From the NCBI RefSeq assembly GCF_000381985.1, contig NZ_KB907337.1:509697-573696 (forward strand): DNA of 64,000 nucleotides, in the 5' to 3' direction. Position 1 is the stretch's first letter, and the number at the start of each line of letters is the position of its first letter. The notes under the pieces were generated by a model, which was given only the letters and a program-made list of their open reading frames with translations, was not told the DNA's origin and did not search any database. A program made the translations under genes and the position numbers. The stretch is from Novispirillum itersonii subsp. itersonii ATCC 12639. GTDB lineage: Bacteria > Pseudomonadota > Alphaproteobacteria > Rhodospirillales > Rhodospirillaceae. Shown piece by piece: positions 44,018-53,941 of the stretch.

Positions 44018-47000
44018 TTACACCGCAGACGGTGCCTCCGGCTTGTCAGCGGCCGGAGCATGCTCATCCTCCAGCCCCAGACCGGCCTCCCGCTCCTGCT
44101 TCGCACGGTACTTGGCACGATGGTCATCGGCCAGGAAGGTGTAGATCACCGGCAGCACGAACAGGGTGAACAGGGTGCCGATGGTCAGGCCCCCGGCAAT
44201 CACCACACCGATAGAGAAGCGGCTGGCCGCCCCGGCCCCGGCGGCCATGGTCAGCGGAATCACCCCGGCGACCATAGCGGCGGTGGTCATCAGGATTGGC
44301 CGCAGCCGCAGCGCTGCCGCATGGGCCACCGCCTCGGTCTTCGACTTACCGCGCTTGATCTGCTCTTCCATCGCCACTTCGCAGATCAGAATCCCGTGCT
44401 TGGTGATCAGACCAATCAGGGTAATCAACCCGACCTGCGTGTAAATGTTGAGCGTCAGAACCCCCAGCGCCAGCGGAATCAATGCCCCCACCATCGACAG
44501 CGGCACCGAGGTCATGATCACCAGCGGATCACGGAAGCTTTCGTACTGGGCCGACAGCACCAGATAAATCACCACCAGCGCGAAGACGAAGGTCAGCATC
44601 AGCGCCGAGCCTTCCTTGACGAACTGGCGCGACGGACCGGCATAGTCAACCGCGAACCCTTCCGGCAGCAGTTCTTTCCCCTTCTGGTTCAGGAACGCCA
44701 GCGCATCCCCCATCGACACACCGGGCATCGGCACGGCGGCAAAGGTGGCGGCGTTAAGCTGGTTAAACTGGTTCAGGCTGTTCGGGCGGGTGCGCTGTTC
44801 CAGCGTCACCAGACTGGACAGCGGCACCAGAGACCCATCGCCGGAGGTGACATGGATCTGGTTAATCCGCTCCGGATCCAGACGGTACTGACGTTCCGCC
44901 TGCGGGATCACCTTGTAGCCACGGCCTTCCAGATCAATCCGGTTGACCTCCCCGGCCCCGAAAATAGTCCCGAGGGCATTCCCGATCGACTGCATGGTCA
45001 CGCCATACTTCCCGGCGCGGTCCCGGTCGATGGTGACCACCACCTCAGGGTTCTCAAACCGCAGGTCAGACATCTGGAAGATGAACAGACCGCTGGCGCG
45101 GGCCGCTTCTTCCAGCTGCGACATCACCCCGAACAGGGTGGCGTAATCAGCGGTGGTCGACACCACAAACTGAATCGGCAGACCGTCAGACCCCGGCAGC
45201 GGCGGCAGCGAGAAGGCCGAAATCTGCAGGCCGGTCACCGCATTGAGAGAGCCCTGAAGCGATTCTGAAATCGCCTGCTCGGTCCGGTCACGCATGGCCC
45301 ACGGCTTAAGGATAACCCCGGCAATACCGTCGCTGACCCCTTCGCTGCCATTGACGAGGAAGTAGGTTTCCTTCTCCGGCACCCCGTCAAAGACCTGCCC
45401 GGCCTGACGGCCGTACATAGCCATATATTCCGGGTTGGCGGTGGCCGGGCCGGTCATCTGGGCCAGAACAATCCCCTGATCTTCCGCCGGGGCCAGTTCC
45501 GACGACGCGAAGAAGAACATCACCGGCAGAGTCGACAGCACGATGAAGGCCAGAAACAGCGTGCTGCCCCGACGGGTCAGCGACCGTTCCAGAAGATGTT
45601 CATACTTATCTGACAGGGCGGTGAACCACTTGTCGATCAGCTGAGCCATCCGGCTGTCGTCATGGGCCTTCAGCAGGCGGGAACACATCATCGGCGACAG
45701 AGTCAGCGCGATAACGCCGGAAACCGTCACCGCCCCGGCGAGGGTCAGTGCGAATTCCTTGAACAATGCCCCGGTCAGACCGCCAAGAAACGCCATCGGC
45801 GCATACACCGCCGCCAGCGTGATCGTCATGGAGATAACCGGCGTCGCAATTTCCCGCGCGCCGATGATGGCGGCATGGAACGGGGTTTTCCCCTCTTCAA
45901 TATGGCGGTGAACGTTTTCCACCACCACGATGGCATCATCGACCACCAGACCAATCGCCAGCACAAAAGCCAGCAGTGTCATCAGGTTGATCGAGAACCC
46001 CATCGCCAGCATCACCACACAGACGCCGATCAGCGACAGCGGAATGGTGACAATCGGGATGATCACCGACCGCAGCGACCCCATGAACAGGAAAATCACC
46101 ACCACCACGATCACCGCCGCTTCGGCGATGGTCTTCAGCACTTCCTTGATGGATTCCTGAATGAACACCGTGGAGTCATAACTGACTTCCAGACTGATCG
46201 CCGGGGGCATGTCATTTTCAATGGAAGGAAGAACCTCCCGCACGCCCTTCACCACCGACAGCGGATTGGCGTCCGGGGTCGAATCGATCGAAACGAACAG
46301 CGCTTCCTTCCCGTTGGCCAGCACGGTGGTATTGGTGCTTTCCGCCCCCAATGTCACCTGTGCCACATCCTTCAGGCGCACAACGCCGTCTGCCGTGGTT
46401 TTCACCACCAGATTTTCGAACGCGGTGGTGTCAGAGATATCGGTCTGCGCCTTAATCGTCAGGGTATCGTAATACCCCTTCAGGCTGCCTGCCGCCGACT
46501 GAAAGTTGTTGGCGCGCAGAATGGACTGCACCGCCTCGGCACTCAGGCCGTGCTGGGCCATCCGCTCAGGATCCAGCCAGATGCGGATCGCGAACTTCTG
46601 GGCCCCCAGCAGATTGACGGCGGCCACCCCCGGCACGGTCGACAGGCGCGGCTTGACCGCCCGGCTGACATAGTCGGTAATCTGCGCCGTGGTCAGGCTG
46701 GAGCTGTAAAAAGCCAGATAGAGGTTAGAAATGCCGGAACCGGATTTCTTATCAATCACCGGCTCTTCAGCGCCGCTGGGCAGGTCGGCCTTGGCCGCTG
46801 CCACCTGCGCCATCACGTCTGTCATCGCCGCATTGGGGTCGAAGTTCAGGCGGATGCGCGCAGTGACCACCGACATGTTGGCCGAGCTTTTCGAGGTGAT
46901 GTAATCAACCCCGTTCACCTTGGCCACCGCAGCCTGAATCGGATCGGTGATGAACCCCTGCATCAGGGCCGCATCTGCCCCGGCATAGGTGGTGGTGACC

Positions 47001-47137
47001 GTGATCACCGTGTTCGACAGCTCCGGGTACTGGCGGACCTGCATATCCTGAATGGAGCGCAGCCCCATCAGCAGGATCAACAGGCTGACCACCACGGCCA
47101 GAACCGGACGGCGGATGAATGGATCAGTAAAACGCAT
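44018..47137 (-). CDS. RND-type efflux pump inner-membrane subunit (HAE1/AcrB family)
   Basis: A 1039-aa proton-driven drug exporter. It starts MRFTDPFIRRPVLAVVVSLLILLMGL, typical of HAE-1 pumps. The proton relay pair is D400-D401 in LAIGLVVDDAIVVVENV. Other marks are FTDPIQAAVAKVNGVDYITSKSSANMSV (porter domain), SGVIALTLSPMMCSRLL and LITLIGLITKHGILICEVAMEEQIKRGKSKTEAV. The C-terminal tail is charged (EHAPAADKPEAPSAV). Its adaptor is 15 bases upstream; no outer-membrane factor or regulator adjoins. Confidence 0.95.
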   Translation of the reverse strand: MRFTDPFIRRPVLAVVVSLLILLMGLRSIQDMQVRQYPELSNTVITVTTTYAGADAALMQGFITDPIQAAVAKVNGVDYITSKSSANMSVVTARIRLNFDPNAAMTDVMAQVAAAKADLPSGAEEPVIDKKSGSGISNLYLAFYSSSLTTAQITDYVSRAVKPRLSTVPGVAAVNLLGAQKFAIRIWLDPERMAQHGLSAEAVQSILRANNFQSAAGSLKGYYDTLTIKAQTDISDTTAFENLVVKTTADGVVRLKDVAQVTLGAESTNTTVLANGKEALFVSIDSTPDANPLSVVKGVREVLPSIENDMPPAISLEVSYDSTVFIQESIKEVLKTIAEAAVIVVVVIFLFMGSLRSVIIPIVTIPLSLIGVCVVMLAMGFSINLMTLLAFVLAIGLVVDDAIVVVENVHRHIEEGKTPFHAAIIGAREIATPVISMTITLAAVYAPMAFLGGLTGALFKEFALTLAGAVTVSGVIALTLSPMMCSRLLKAHDDSRMAQLIDKWFTALSDKYEHLLERSLTRRGSTLFLAFIVLSTLPVMFFFASSELAPAEDQGIVLAQMTGPATANPEYMAMYGRQAGQVFDGVPEKETYFLVNGSEGVSDGIAGVILKPWAMRDRTEQAISESLQGSLNAVTGLQISAFSLPPLPGSDGLPIQFVVSTTADYATLFGVMSQLEEAARASGLFIFQMSDLRFENPEVVVTIDRDRAGKYGVTMQSIGNALGTIFGAGEVNRIDLEGRGYKVIPQAERQYRLDPERINQIHVTSGDGSLVPLSSLVTLEQRTRPNSLNQFNQLNAATFAAVPMPGVSMGDALAFLNQKGKELLPEGFAVDYAGPSRQFVKEGSALMLTFVFALVVIYLVLSAQYESFRDPLVIMTSVPLSMVGALIPLALGVLTLNIYTQVGLITLIGLITKHGILICEVAMEEQIKRGKSKTEAVAHAAALRLRPILMTTAAMVAGVIPLTMAAGAGAASRFSIGVVIAGGLTIGTLFTLFVLPVIYTFLADDHRAKYRAKQEREAGLGLEDEHAPAADKPEAPSAV

Positions 47138-47152
47138 GGGGCCGCCCCTTCC

Positions 47153-48256
47153 TTACTGCACGCCGATTTTCGGCGTGGCTTCCGGGGTCGCCCCTTCGAC
47201 AACCGTCACCTTGGACTTGTTGTTCAGCTTCAGCGCGCCGGTGGTCACCACCTGTTCGCCAGCCTTGATACCCGTCCGCACTTCAACCATGCCATTCTGG
47301 CGATGACCGGCGGTAATGGAACGACGCTCCACCCGCAGGTCGCCCTTGTCATCCTTGCCGATGACATAGACAGAATCACCATAGAGGGAATAGGAGATGG
47401 CCGTCTGCGGCACGGTGATCACCGCATCGCGGGTTTCCATCTCGATATCCAGCTTGGCGAACATGCCGGGGCGCAGCTTTCCGTCGGGGTTCGGGAAGCG
47501 GGCCTGTATCTTCACCAGACCGTTGGTATCCACCAGCGGCTCAATCGCGCTGAGGGTCCCCGCGAACTGTTCCTGCGGGTACGGCGCCAGATGGGCCTTT
47601 ACCACCTGCCCGACCTGCAATGACGGCAGGGCGGACTGCTCCACCGTGGCGGTCAGCAGCAGCTCAGAAAGATCCTGCACATTCACAATCGCTTCCCCGG
47701 CCTGCAGGTACTGGCCCTTGTCAATTTTGACAATCCCCAGCACCCCGTCGAAGGGGGCGGTAATGATCTTTTTGGCAATGGTCGCGCGGATCGAGTCCGC
47801 CTGAGCCGCCGCCATGTTCAGGTTGGCTTCCGCTTCGTCGAGCGTGGCCTGAGAGGTCGCATCAGACATCCGCAGCGACCGCAGGCGGTTGACCGTCAGG
47901 CTGCCAAGTCTGACCTTGGCTTCCGCCGACTTCAGATCGGCCAGTTCCACCTCGTGATCCAGTTCGACGATCCGTTCCCCGGCCTTTACCGTCGCCCCGG
48001 AGCGCGCCAGAATCGTCTTGACCAGCCCCGGCTGGGAACTGGCGATCATCACACCGTTCACCGCCTCCAGCGTGCCGATGGCCGGAATGGAACGGATCCA
48101 GGTTTCAGTGCCGACCGCAGCGGCCGAGACAGAGATTGTCGGCTCCGGCATATTCGCCAGAAAATCGGCAATCATCTTTTCCCGAAACTTGGCAAACCCG
48201 ATCACCCCGCCCAGGACAACCACGGTCACACCAATGACAATATATGATTTTCTCAT
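47153..48256 (-). CDS. RND efflux periplasmic adaptor (MexH/AcrA family)
   Basis: A 367-aa membrane-fusion protein from ATG 48256 with GAGG upstream. The N-terminal anchor (SYIVIGVTVVVLGGVIGFAKF) has no lipobox. Lipoyl halves NGVMIASSQPGLVKTILARSGATVKAGERIVELDHE and TAPFDGVLGIVKIDKGQYLQAGEAIVNVQDLSELLLT flank a short helical hairpin (about 105-150); the hairpin is short for pairing with TolC-length partners. The downstream gene is the pump. The end KSKVTVVEGATPEATPKIG is disordered. Confidence 0.92.
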   Translation of the reverse strand: MRKSYIVIGVTVVVLGGVIGFAKFREKMIADFLANMPEPTISVSAAAVGTETWIRSIPAIGTLEAVNGVMIASSQPGLVKTILARSGATVKAGERIVELDHEVELADLKSAEAKVRLGSLTVNRLRSLRMSDATSQATLDEAEANLNMAAAQADSIRATIAKKIITAPFDGVLGIVKIDKGQYLQAGEAIVNVQDLSELLLTATVEQSALPSLQVGQVVKAHLAPYPQEQFAGTLSAIEPLVDTNGLVKIQARFPNPDGKLRPGMFAKLDIEMETRDAVITVPQTAISYSLYGDSVYVIGKDDKGDLRVERRSITAGHRQNGMVEVRTGIKAGEQVVTTGALKLNNKSKVTVVEGATPEATPKIGVQ

Positions 48257-48395
48257 CTTCCAGCCTCTTGCGGTTATCCAGACGGGCACCGCCATACTAT
48301 CCCATTCCTGAGTCCCGCGCTCGCCTTTCAGGCAACTTTGTCAGGAACAATCGGATCTTTAAAACAGGGTTTGTTCCGTCTTTCCGGAATAAAAA

Positions 48396-48415
48396 AGCGG
48401 CGCTCCCGCGCCGCT
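48396..48415 (-). terminator. Terminator of the lpx-gloA run
   Basis: AGCGGCGC-TCCC-GCGCCGCT, a perfect 8-bp stem, then TTTTTT on the minus strand, four bases past the gloA stop. Confidence 0.92.
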
Positions 48416-48419
48416 GTTC

Positions 48420-48812
48420 TTACTTTTTCTCGATCAGCTCGATCTTGTATCCGTCGGGATCCTCGATGAACGCGATCACCGTCGTCCCGTGTTTCATCGG
48501 CCCCGGCTCGCGGGTGATTTTCACCCCGTCCTTCCGCAGGCCGTCACAGGTGGCATAGATATCAGGCACCCCAAGGGCCAGATGGCCGAATCCGGTGCCG
48601 ATGCTGTAGGCGTCCTGCTGATCCCAGTTATGGGTCAGCTCAATCACCGTATTGGACTGTTCCGGCCCATACCCGACGAAAGCCAGCGTAAAGCGGCCAT
48701 CGGGATAATCCGTGCGGCGCAGAACATGCATGCCGAGATGCCGGGTGTAGAAATCGAGGGATGCCTCCAGATCTTTCACCCGGATCATCGTGTGCAAAAA
48801 CTGAAAGCTCAT
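48420..48812 (-). CDS. gloA: Lactoylglutathione lyase (glyoxalase I)
   Basis: Detoxifies methylglyoxal as its glutathione hemithioacetal. At 130 aa it is the short bacterial, Ni/Co-activated type. Metal ligands are in FLHTMIRV (H7), NTVIELTHNW (E), GFGHLALGV (H) and GYKIELIEKK (E). It is fused to the end of the lipid A run: ATGA overlaps the lpxB stop by four bases, so translation is coupled, though the function is unrelated. Confidence 0.95.
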   Translation of the reverse strand: MSFQFLHTMIRVKDLEASLDFYTRHLGMHVLRRTDYPDGRFTLAFVGYGPEQSNTVIELTHNWDQQDAYSIGTGFGHLALGVPDIYATCDGLRKDGVKITREPGPMKHGTTVIAFIEDPDGYKIELIEKK

Positions 48813-49987
48813 ACCGGTTTCCTCTTCTCAGCAAAATCAAGCACAACAGAAGCAGCCCGCCCGCTGGGCAGGTCAGCACCGCCCCCCAGATGGGCGAGTG
48901 CCTGCGAAAATGCAAGCCGTTGCTCGGTACGGACCGCCTCATCCCGCAATAATCGCAACGCCGTTTCAGCCAGACGCCCCGGCGCGCAATCTTCTTGCAG
49001 CAGCTCGGGCACGGCCAGACGATCCAACTGCAGATTGATAAGATTGACGAATCGGAGCTTACTGAGCTTCCGGAACAGCCAGGCCGTCAGCGGGGCCACC
49101 CGGTACGCCACCAGATGCGGCACCCGCGCCAGCGCCAGTTCCAGACTGACCGTTCCGGATGCCGCCATTGCGGCATCAGCAGCGGCAAACGCGTCATAGC
49201 GGGCCTTTTCGCCCCGCACCACCGTCACCGGCACAGCCCAGCCTTTAACCGCTTTTTCCACATCCGCCGCCACGGTGGCCACCGTAGGCATCACCACCCG
49301 CAGATCGGGGACCCGTTTGGCCATCAGCGCCACCGCCTCGGCGAAGGGGGGCAAAAGGCGGCTGATTTCGCTGCGACGGCTGCCCGGCAGCACGCACAGT
49401 ACCGGCGCTATGGCCGGAATCCCATGCTTTTCACGGAACCCGGCACCATCACCACAGTCAGCCCCGCCTTCGATCACCGAATGACCGACATGGGTGCAGG
49501 CAAGGCCATGTTTTTGAAAATAGGCAGGCTCGTTCGGCAGCAGACACATCAGATGGTCCACCGTGCGGGCAACGTCTTCCGCCCGCTTCTCTTTCCATGC
49601 CCAGACCATCGGCGCCACATAATGTACCCGGGGGATCTGCGGGCAGTCACGGGCCACAGCCTGCTGAACCCGCTTGGTAAACCCCCAGCTGTCAATCGTG
49701 ACCACAACGGCAGGCTTGCGGGCGGCAATCGCCGCCGCGACCTCCCTCACCCGCCGCAGCACCAGCGGAATACGCGGCACCACTTCCAGAAAGCCCATCA
49801 CCGCCAGATCAGACTGATTGACCAGTGTCTGCAGACCTTCAGCCGCCATGCTTTCACCGCCAACGCCCATAAAGCGGACGCGGTCGCCGCACCGCCGCTT
49901 CAGCGCCGCCATCAGCCGCGCGCCCAGCAGATCGCCGGAGGGTTCGCCGGTAATAATGCAGATCAACAGATCATCGGCAGACGTCAT
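48809..49987 (-). CDS. lpxB: Lipid-A-disaccharide synthase
   Basis: GT19 glycosyltransferase that joins UDP-2,3-diacylglucosamine and lipid X into the disaccharide of lipid A. At 392 aa it has ICIITGEPSGDLLGARLM at the N-terminus, VTIDSWGFTKRV, YVAPMVWAWKEKRA and CVLPGSRRSEISRLLP, plus ASGTVSLELALARVPHLVAYR in the donor domain. Peripheral inner-membrane enzyme. Its ATGA overlaps the lpxI stop. Confidence 0.96.
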   Translation of the reverse strand: MTSADDLLICIITGEPSGDLLGARLMAALKRRCGDRVRFMGVGGESMAAEGLQTLVNQSDLAVMGFLEVVPRIPLVLRRVREVAAAIAARKPAVVVTIDSWGFTKRVQQAVARDCPQIPRVHYVAPMVWAWKEKRAEDVARTVDHLMCLLPNEPAYFQKHGLACTHVGHSVIEGGADCGDGAGFREKHGIPAIAPVLCVLPGSRRSEISRLLPPFAEAVALMAKRVPDLRVVMPTVATVAADVEKAVKGWAVPVTVVRGEKARYDAFAAADAAMAASGTVSLELALARVPHLVAYRVAPLTAWLFRKLSKLRFVNLINLQLDRLAVPELLQEDCAPGRLAETALRLLRDEAVRTEQRLAFSQALAHLGGGADLPSGRAASVVLDFAEKRKPV

Positions 49988-50841
49988 GGCGTTCCCTCTG
50001 CGGTCAGGCCCACAACAAACAGCCCCAGCGCATCCGCCTGACGGCGGATCTCGTTGATATCAACCAGCACGGCTGCACCGGCCTGCACCCCGATCCCCCG
50101 CAGCCCGGCGGCGGCGGCCCGCGTCACCGTTACCGGCCCGATGGTCGGCAGATCCGCCCGACGGTCCTGCTGGGGCTTGCACATTTTCACCAGAACACCA
50201 CCCGGCCCATCCCGCCGCAGATCGGCGCACCGCGACAGCATGGCATCCGTGCCTTCCACTGCCTCGGCGGCCAGCACGATGCCTTGCTGCACCACCACCC
50301 CCTGACCGACATCCAGACGGCCAAGGGCCAATGCCACGGCAGCCCCGTGCCGCAAATCGGCCAGCGCCTGTTCATCCGGCTGCACCGCCCCCAGCACACC
50401 CCGCCGGGCGAGATGCCCGCCCAGAATCTGATCAACGCCGATGACCCGGAACCCTTCCTGCTCGACCTCGGCGATCACCGCCCGCAGCAGACCGTCATCG
50501 CCAAGCGCTTTCAATCCGACCCGGGCAAAAAGCCGGGCGGCCCGCCAGTCCGGGCGCAGGTCGGCAAGGCTGGGGCGGCGGACCGGACCAACCATAACGA
50601 TATCCTGCACATGATGGGTATGAAGGTGGCGGAAGCCCTCTCCGGCGGCGCCAAGGCGGATCCATGCATGATCCACCCCGGTCAGGCAGCCGGGATCGGT
50701 AAAGCCTTCCAGTGCCAGAACAAAAATCGGCCTGCCGGTTTCCCGGCAGGTCTCAATCACCCGGGCGGGCAGATCCCCGCCCCCGGCGATCAGCCCCAGC
50801 TTACGCGGGGCGGCATCAGGCAGCCCGGGGTCAGGAGGCAT
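49984..50841 (-). CDS. lpxI: UDP-2,3-diacylglucosamine pyrophosphatase LpxI
   Basis: Hydrolyses UDP-2,3-diacylglucosamine to lipid X, the step done by LpxH in enterics. At 285 aa with the N-terminal KLGLIAGGGDLPARVIE, VGPVRRPSLADLRPD and the C-terminal block VLVKMCKPQQDRRADLPTIGPVTV, in which the catalytic Asp of LpxI lies. It sits between lpxA and lpxB as in other alphaproteobacteria, overlapping lpxA by 11 bases and lpxB by four. Confidence 0.95.
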   Translation of the reverse strand: MPPDPGLPDAAPRKLGLIAGGGDLPARVIETCRETGRPIFVLALEGFTDPGCLTGVDHAWIRLGAAGEGFRHLHTHHVQDIVMVGPVRRPSLADLRPDWRAARLFARVGLKALGDDGLLRAVIAEVEQEGFRVIGVDQILGGHLARRGVLGAVQPDEQALADLRHGAAVALALGRLDVGQGVVVQQGIVLAAEAVEGTDAMLSRCADLRRDGPGGVLVKMCKPQQDRRADLPTIGPVTVTRAAAAGLRGIGVQAGAAVLVDINEIRRQADALGLFVVGLTAEGTP

Positions 50842-51640
50842 GGCCCCCTGCCGCCGGCCGACACAGAGCGCGGGAAGAGTCCGCCTCGATGAAGTCGATC
50901 ACATCTTTGACAGCGGACAGCCCGGCATAGGTGACCTTCACCGCCTGCACCCGGTCAGACAGAACCGTATCATCGGAGGACAGGAACAGATCTTTATAGG
51001 CGTTGCGCAGACCGTGGATTTCCTCACGGCTATACCCACGCCGCTTGATGCCGACCAGATTCAGGCCTTCCAGACGGGCGCGGTTGCCCATGACGGTGCC
51101 ATAGGGGATGACATCGTTTTCCACCCCGGACAGGCCACCGATCATCGCGTGCTTGCCGATGCGGGCGAACTGATGCACCGCCGAGCCGCCGCCAAGCACA
51201 GCGTAATCACCGATGACCACATGGCCCCCCAGCAGCACGTGGTTCATCACCAGCACGCTGTCGCCGATGATGCAGTCGTGCGCGACGTGGCAGCCGATCG
51301 CCAGCATGCAGCGGTTGCCGACCTTGGTCAGCATGCCACCGCCTTCGGTGCCGATGTTGACGGTCACATGTTCGCGGATAATCACATCCGACCCGATTTC
51401 AAGGCGGCCCGCCTCACCCTTGTACTTCAGGTCCTGCGGAATCTGACCGATCGCAGCGAAGGGGAAAATACGGGTCCCCTCGCCAATAACCGTATGCCCT
51501 TCGACAACGGCGTGGGAGATCAGCTCGACCCGCTCGCCCAATTCCACGTCGGGGCCGACAATGCAATAGGGGCCGATGCGGACGCTATCCGCCAGACGTG
51601 CCTTGGGGTCTACGACCGCAGTGGGATGAATGTGAGCCAT
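50831..51640 (-). CDS. lpxA: UDP-N-acetylglucosamine O-acyltransferase
   Basis: First step of lipid A synthesis, adding a 3-hydroxyacyl chain from ACP to UDP-GlcNAc. A 269-aa left-handed parallel beta-helix with hexapeptide repeats (IHPTAVVDPKARLADSVRIGPYCIVGPDVELG). The catalytic His is in CMLAIGCHVAHDCIIGD. The C-terminal helical part (GLNLVGIKRRGYSREEIHGLRNAYKDLF) is the LpxA-specific domain. It follows fabZ by 51 bases. Confidence 0.97.
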   Translation of the reverse strand: MAHIHPTAVVDPKARLADSVRIGPYCIVGPDVELGERVELISHAVVEGHTVIGEGTRIFPFAAIGQIPQDLKYKGEAGRLEIGSDVIIREHVTVNIGTEGGGMLTKVGNRCMLAIGCHVAHDCIIGDSVLVMNHVLLGGHVVIGDYAVLGGGSAVHQFARIGKHAMIGGLSGVENDVIPYGTVMGNRARLEGLNLVGIKRRGYSREEIHGLRNAYKDLFLSSDDTVLSDRVQAVKVTYAGLSAVKDVIDFIEADSSRALCRPAAGGHAS

Positions 51641-51691
51641 TAAAAACCCTGAAACCGGATCAGAACAGAAGGACAGGCAGAGCAGACCGGC

Positions 51692-52177
51692 TCAGTTGTC
51701 CAGAATCATCGCGGCGTAAGTCGCTTCGGCCACCAATGTGCCATCGACCTTGGCCAGCGCCTTGAACTTCCAGACGTTGCCGCGCGACCGTTCCTTGGTC
51801 ACATGCAGTTCCAGCCGGTCCCCCGGGCCAACCGGCTTGCGGAAGCGGGCTTCGTCAACGCTCATGAAGTACACCAGCTTGCCTTCGGACGCCTTGCCAA
51901 GGGTCCCCACCACCAGAACGGCAGCGGTCTGGGCCATCGCTTCGATGATCAGCACCCCCGGCATCACCGGGCGCTGCGGGAAATGACCCTGAAAAAAGTT
52001 TTCGTTGATGGTGATGTTTTTGACACCGACAGCACTTTCGTTCAGCCGGACGTCGATCACCTTGTCGATCAGCAGGAACGGGTAACGGTGCGGGATCATT
52101 TCCATGATCCGCTCAATGCCGATATCCGGCAGGGTGTTGTCCGGGGTTGCGGTCTCGGTGTTCACGTCGTTGCTCAT
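51692..52177 (-). CDS. fabZ: 3-hydroxyacyl-ACP dehydratase FabZ
   Basis: Hot-dog-fold dehydratase of fatty acid synthesis; it competes with LpxA/LpxD for 3-hydroxyacyl-ACP. At 161 aa with the catalytic His and Glu in the helix stretch FFQGHFPQRPVMPGVLIIEAMAQ. MEMIPHRYPFLLIDKV and DRLELHVTKERSRGNVWKFKALAKVDG complete the fold. It lies between lpxD and lpxA, the usual place. Confidence 0.97.
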   Translation of the reverse strand: MSNDVNTETATPDNTLPDIGIERIMEMIPHRYPFLLIDKVIDVRLNESAVGVKNITINENFFQGHFPQRPVMPGVLIIEAMAQTAAVLVVGTLGKASEGKLVYFMSVDEARFRKPVGPGDRLELHVTKERSRGNVWKFKALAKVDGTLVAEATYAAMILDN

Positions 52178-52231
52178 CCGCCAGTACCAGTCTTCTTTAA
52201 ATGTCTCAGTCTTACGCTCTCAGGGTCCGGT

Positions 52232-53263
52232 TTACGCTTTCGGCGCACCCGGCTTACGGGCGACCAGCTTGCCGAGAGCGGCGATTTCCCGCCAGAATTC
52301 CTTGATCGGCTTTGCCGGGTATCCCATGACGGTGGTGCCCGGGTCAATATCCCGCATGATTCCGGACTGTGCCGCCACCTGTACACCATCACCAAGGGTC
52401 AGGTGACCGGCCACACCGGCCTGACCGCCCAGCACCACGAAACGGCCCAGACGGGTCGAGCCGGAAATGCCGACCTGCGACACCACAACGCAGCCCATCC
52501 CCAGTTCCACGTTATGGCCGATCTGAACCAGATTGTCGATCCGGCAGCCTGACCCGATCACCGTATCCGGCCCGGCACCTCGGTCAATCGTGGTATTGGC
52601 GCCGATTTCGACGTCATCGCCGATCATCACCCGGCCAAGCTGCGGCACCTTCAGGTGGCCTTTCGGCCCCATGGCAAAGCCGAAACCATCCTGCCCGATC
52701 CGGCACCCCGGATAGATGTGAACCTTGGACCCGGCAACGGTATGGCTGACCGAGGCATTGGCCCCGACAGACCCGGCAGGGCCGATCACCACGCCTTCGC
52801 CGATCACCGCATTGGGGCCGACGACCGTCCCGGCGCCGATTTCAGCGCGGGCGCCGATCACCGCACCGGCATCAATCTGCGCCGTCGGATCGATCACCGC
52901 CGTCGGATCGACCACCGCGCGCGGGTGGATCCCCGGAACCGCAGCGAGACGCGGATAGAACAGGGCGGCAATGATCGCATAAGCCCGGTAGGGCTCCGTG
53001 GTCACCAGCAGATCCATCCCGGCAGGAGCCTGCGCCGCCAGATCAGGGTGCACAATGCACGCCCCGGCTACGCTGCTGACGAACTGCGGGATGTAATTGC
53101 GGTTATCAAGGAAGGAAATATGCTCAGCCCCGGCCGTGGACAGCGGCGCGACGTCCGCCACCATGCGCTGCCCGTCGGCGGCCCGCAGCTCCGCGCCGAC
53201 CGCATCGGCAAGATGTTGCAGGGAAAACGGCCCCTCATTGCGGAAAAAACGGCTGTCCGCCAT
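52232..53263 (-). CDS. lpxD: UDP-3-O-acylglucosamine N-acyltransferase
   Basis: Adds the N-linked 3-hydroxyacyl chain in lipid A. A 343-aa protein with an N-terminal uridine-binding domain ([15 protein letters not shown]), a long hexapeptide-repeat beta-helix ([24 protein letters not shown]) and a C-terminal helix. The catalytic His is in [15 protein letters not shown]. It lies three bases after ompH on the same strand. Confidence 0.97.
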   Translation of the reverse strand: MADSRFFRNEGPFSLQHLADAVGAELRAADGQRMVADVAPLSTAGAEHISFLDNRNYIPQFVSSVAGACIVHPDLAAQAPAGMDLLVTTEPYRAYAIIAALFYPRLAAVPGIHPRAVVDPTAVIDPTAQIDAGAVIGARAEIGAGTVVGPNAVIGEGVVIGPAGSVGANASVSHTVAGSKVHIYPGCRIGQDGFGFAMGPKGHLKVPQLGRVMIGDDVEIGANTTIDRGAGPDTVIGSGCRIDNLVQIGHNVELGMGCVVVSQVGISGSTRLGRFVVLGGQAGVAGHLTLGDGVQVAAQSGIMRDIDPGTTVMGYPAKPIKEFWREIAALGKLVARKPGAPKA

Positions 53264-53266
53264 GAC

Positions 53267-53941
53267 TTAACGCCCTCCCTTCTTCGCCGGCGGTTTCTCC
53301 GCCCCCAATTTTTCCGGATCTGTCATCGTCGCAGCCGGAAACACCCGGTTCAGACGGGCAATGACCTCTTCGGTGATATCCATTTTCGGATCGAACAAAA
53401 AGACCTGGGACCGATAGATCACGATGTTCATGCCCCGTTCGGCCGCCACTTCGTCGGTGACGCGGACAACGGCACCCTGCACATCGGTCATCGCCTGCGC
53501 ATAGGCCCGCTCCAGATTGCGGCGCTTGCTCTGAACCAGCTTCTGGAACTCGTTGACCTGATTTTGAAAATCAGTCATCCGGGTATTAAAGGCCTCGGGG
53601 GAAAGTGTTCCCCGCTGAGCAGAAAGCTGGTCATCCAGCAGGCGCAGGCGCTTCTCTTCCTCAGCGGTCGAGGCCTGATAAACGTCCTGAAACTTATCTT
53701 TCTGACTGGTGACAGAGCGTGCCGCCGTAGACTCAGCCATCACCCGCTGCTGATCCAGAACACCGATCACCGGGCGCGGCGTCGCAATCCCACCGGAGGG
53801 GGACGCGACACTGGGTTGCGCCCCAGCGATCTGCGGTACAGCGGGCAACGTCAACAGCGTGACAGCCAACACCACCGCAACCCTTCGAAAACGGGCAACC
53901 CCTTCAGGTCGCCCTTTTCCGATCAGCAGACGCATCAACAT
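53267..53941 (-). CDS. ompH: OmpH/Skp family periplasmic chaperone
   Basis: Holdase that keeps outer-membrane proteins soluble on the way to BamA. 224 aa, long N-terminal region with signal peptide (VAVVLAVTLLTLPAVPQIAGA, cleavage near GA-QP), a beta strand PVIGVLDQQRVMAES and a long coiled-coil arm (about 95-170: DKFQDVYQAST…EFQKLVQSKRRNLERAYAQ). The C-terminal tail is Lys-rich (EKLGAEKPPAKKGG). The start ATG overlaps the bamA stop by one base (TGATG). An in-frame ATG lies at 53935. Confidence 0.93.
   Translation of the reverse strand: MLMRLLIGKGRPEGVARFRRVAVVLAVTLLTLPAVPQIAGAQPSVASPSGGIATPRPVIGVLDQQRVMAESTAARSVTSQKDKFQDVYQASTAEEEKRLRLLDDQLSAQRGTLSPEAFNTRMTDFQNQVNEFQKLVQSKRRNLERAYAQAMTDVQGAVVRVTDEVAAERGMNIVIYRSQVFLFDPKMDITEEVIARLNRVFPAATMTDPEKLGAEKPPAKKGGR

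Noticed and set aside
45662-47623. 653-codon open frame on the plus strand
   Set aside because: It lies wholly opposite the conserved RND pump and adaptor genes and is His/Arg-rich antisense, typical of high-GC DNA.
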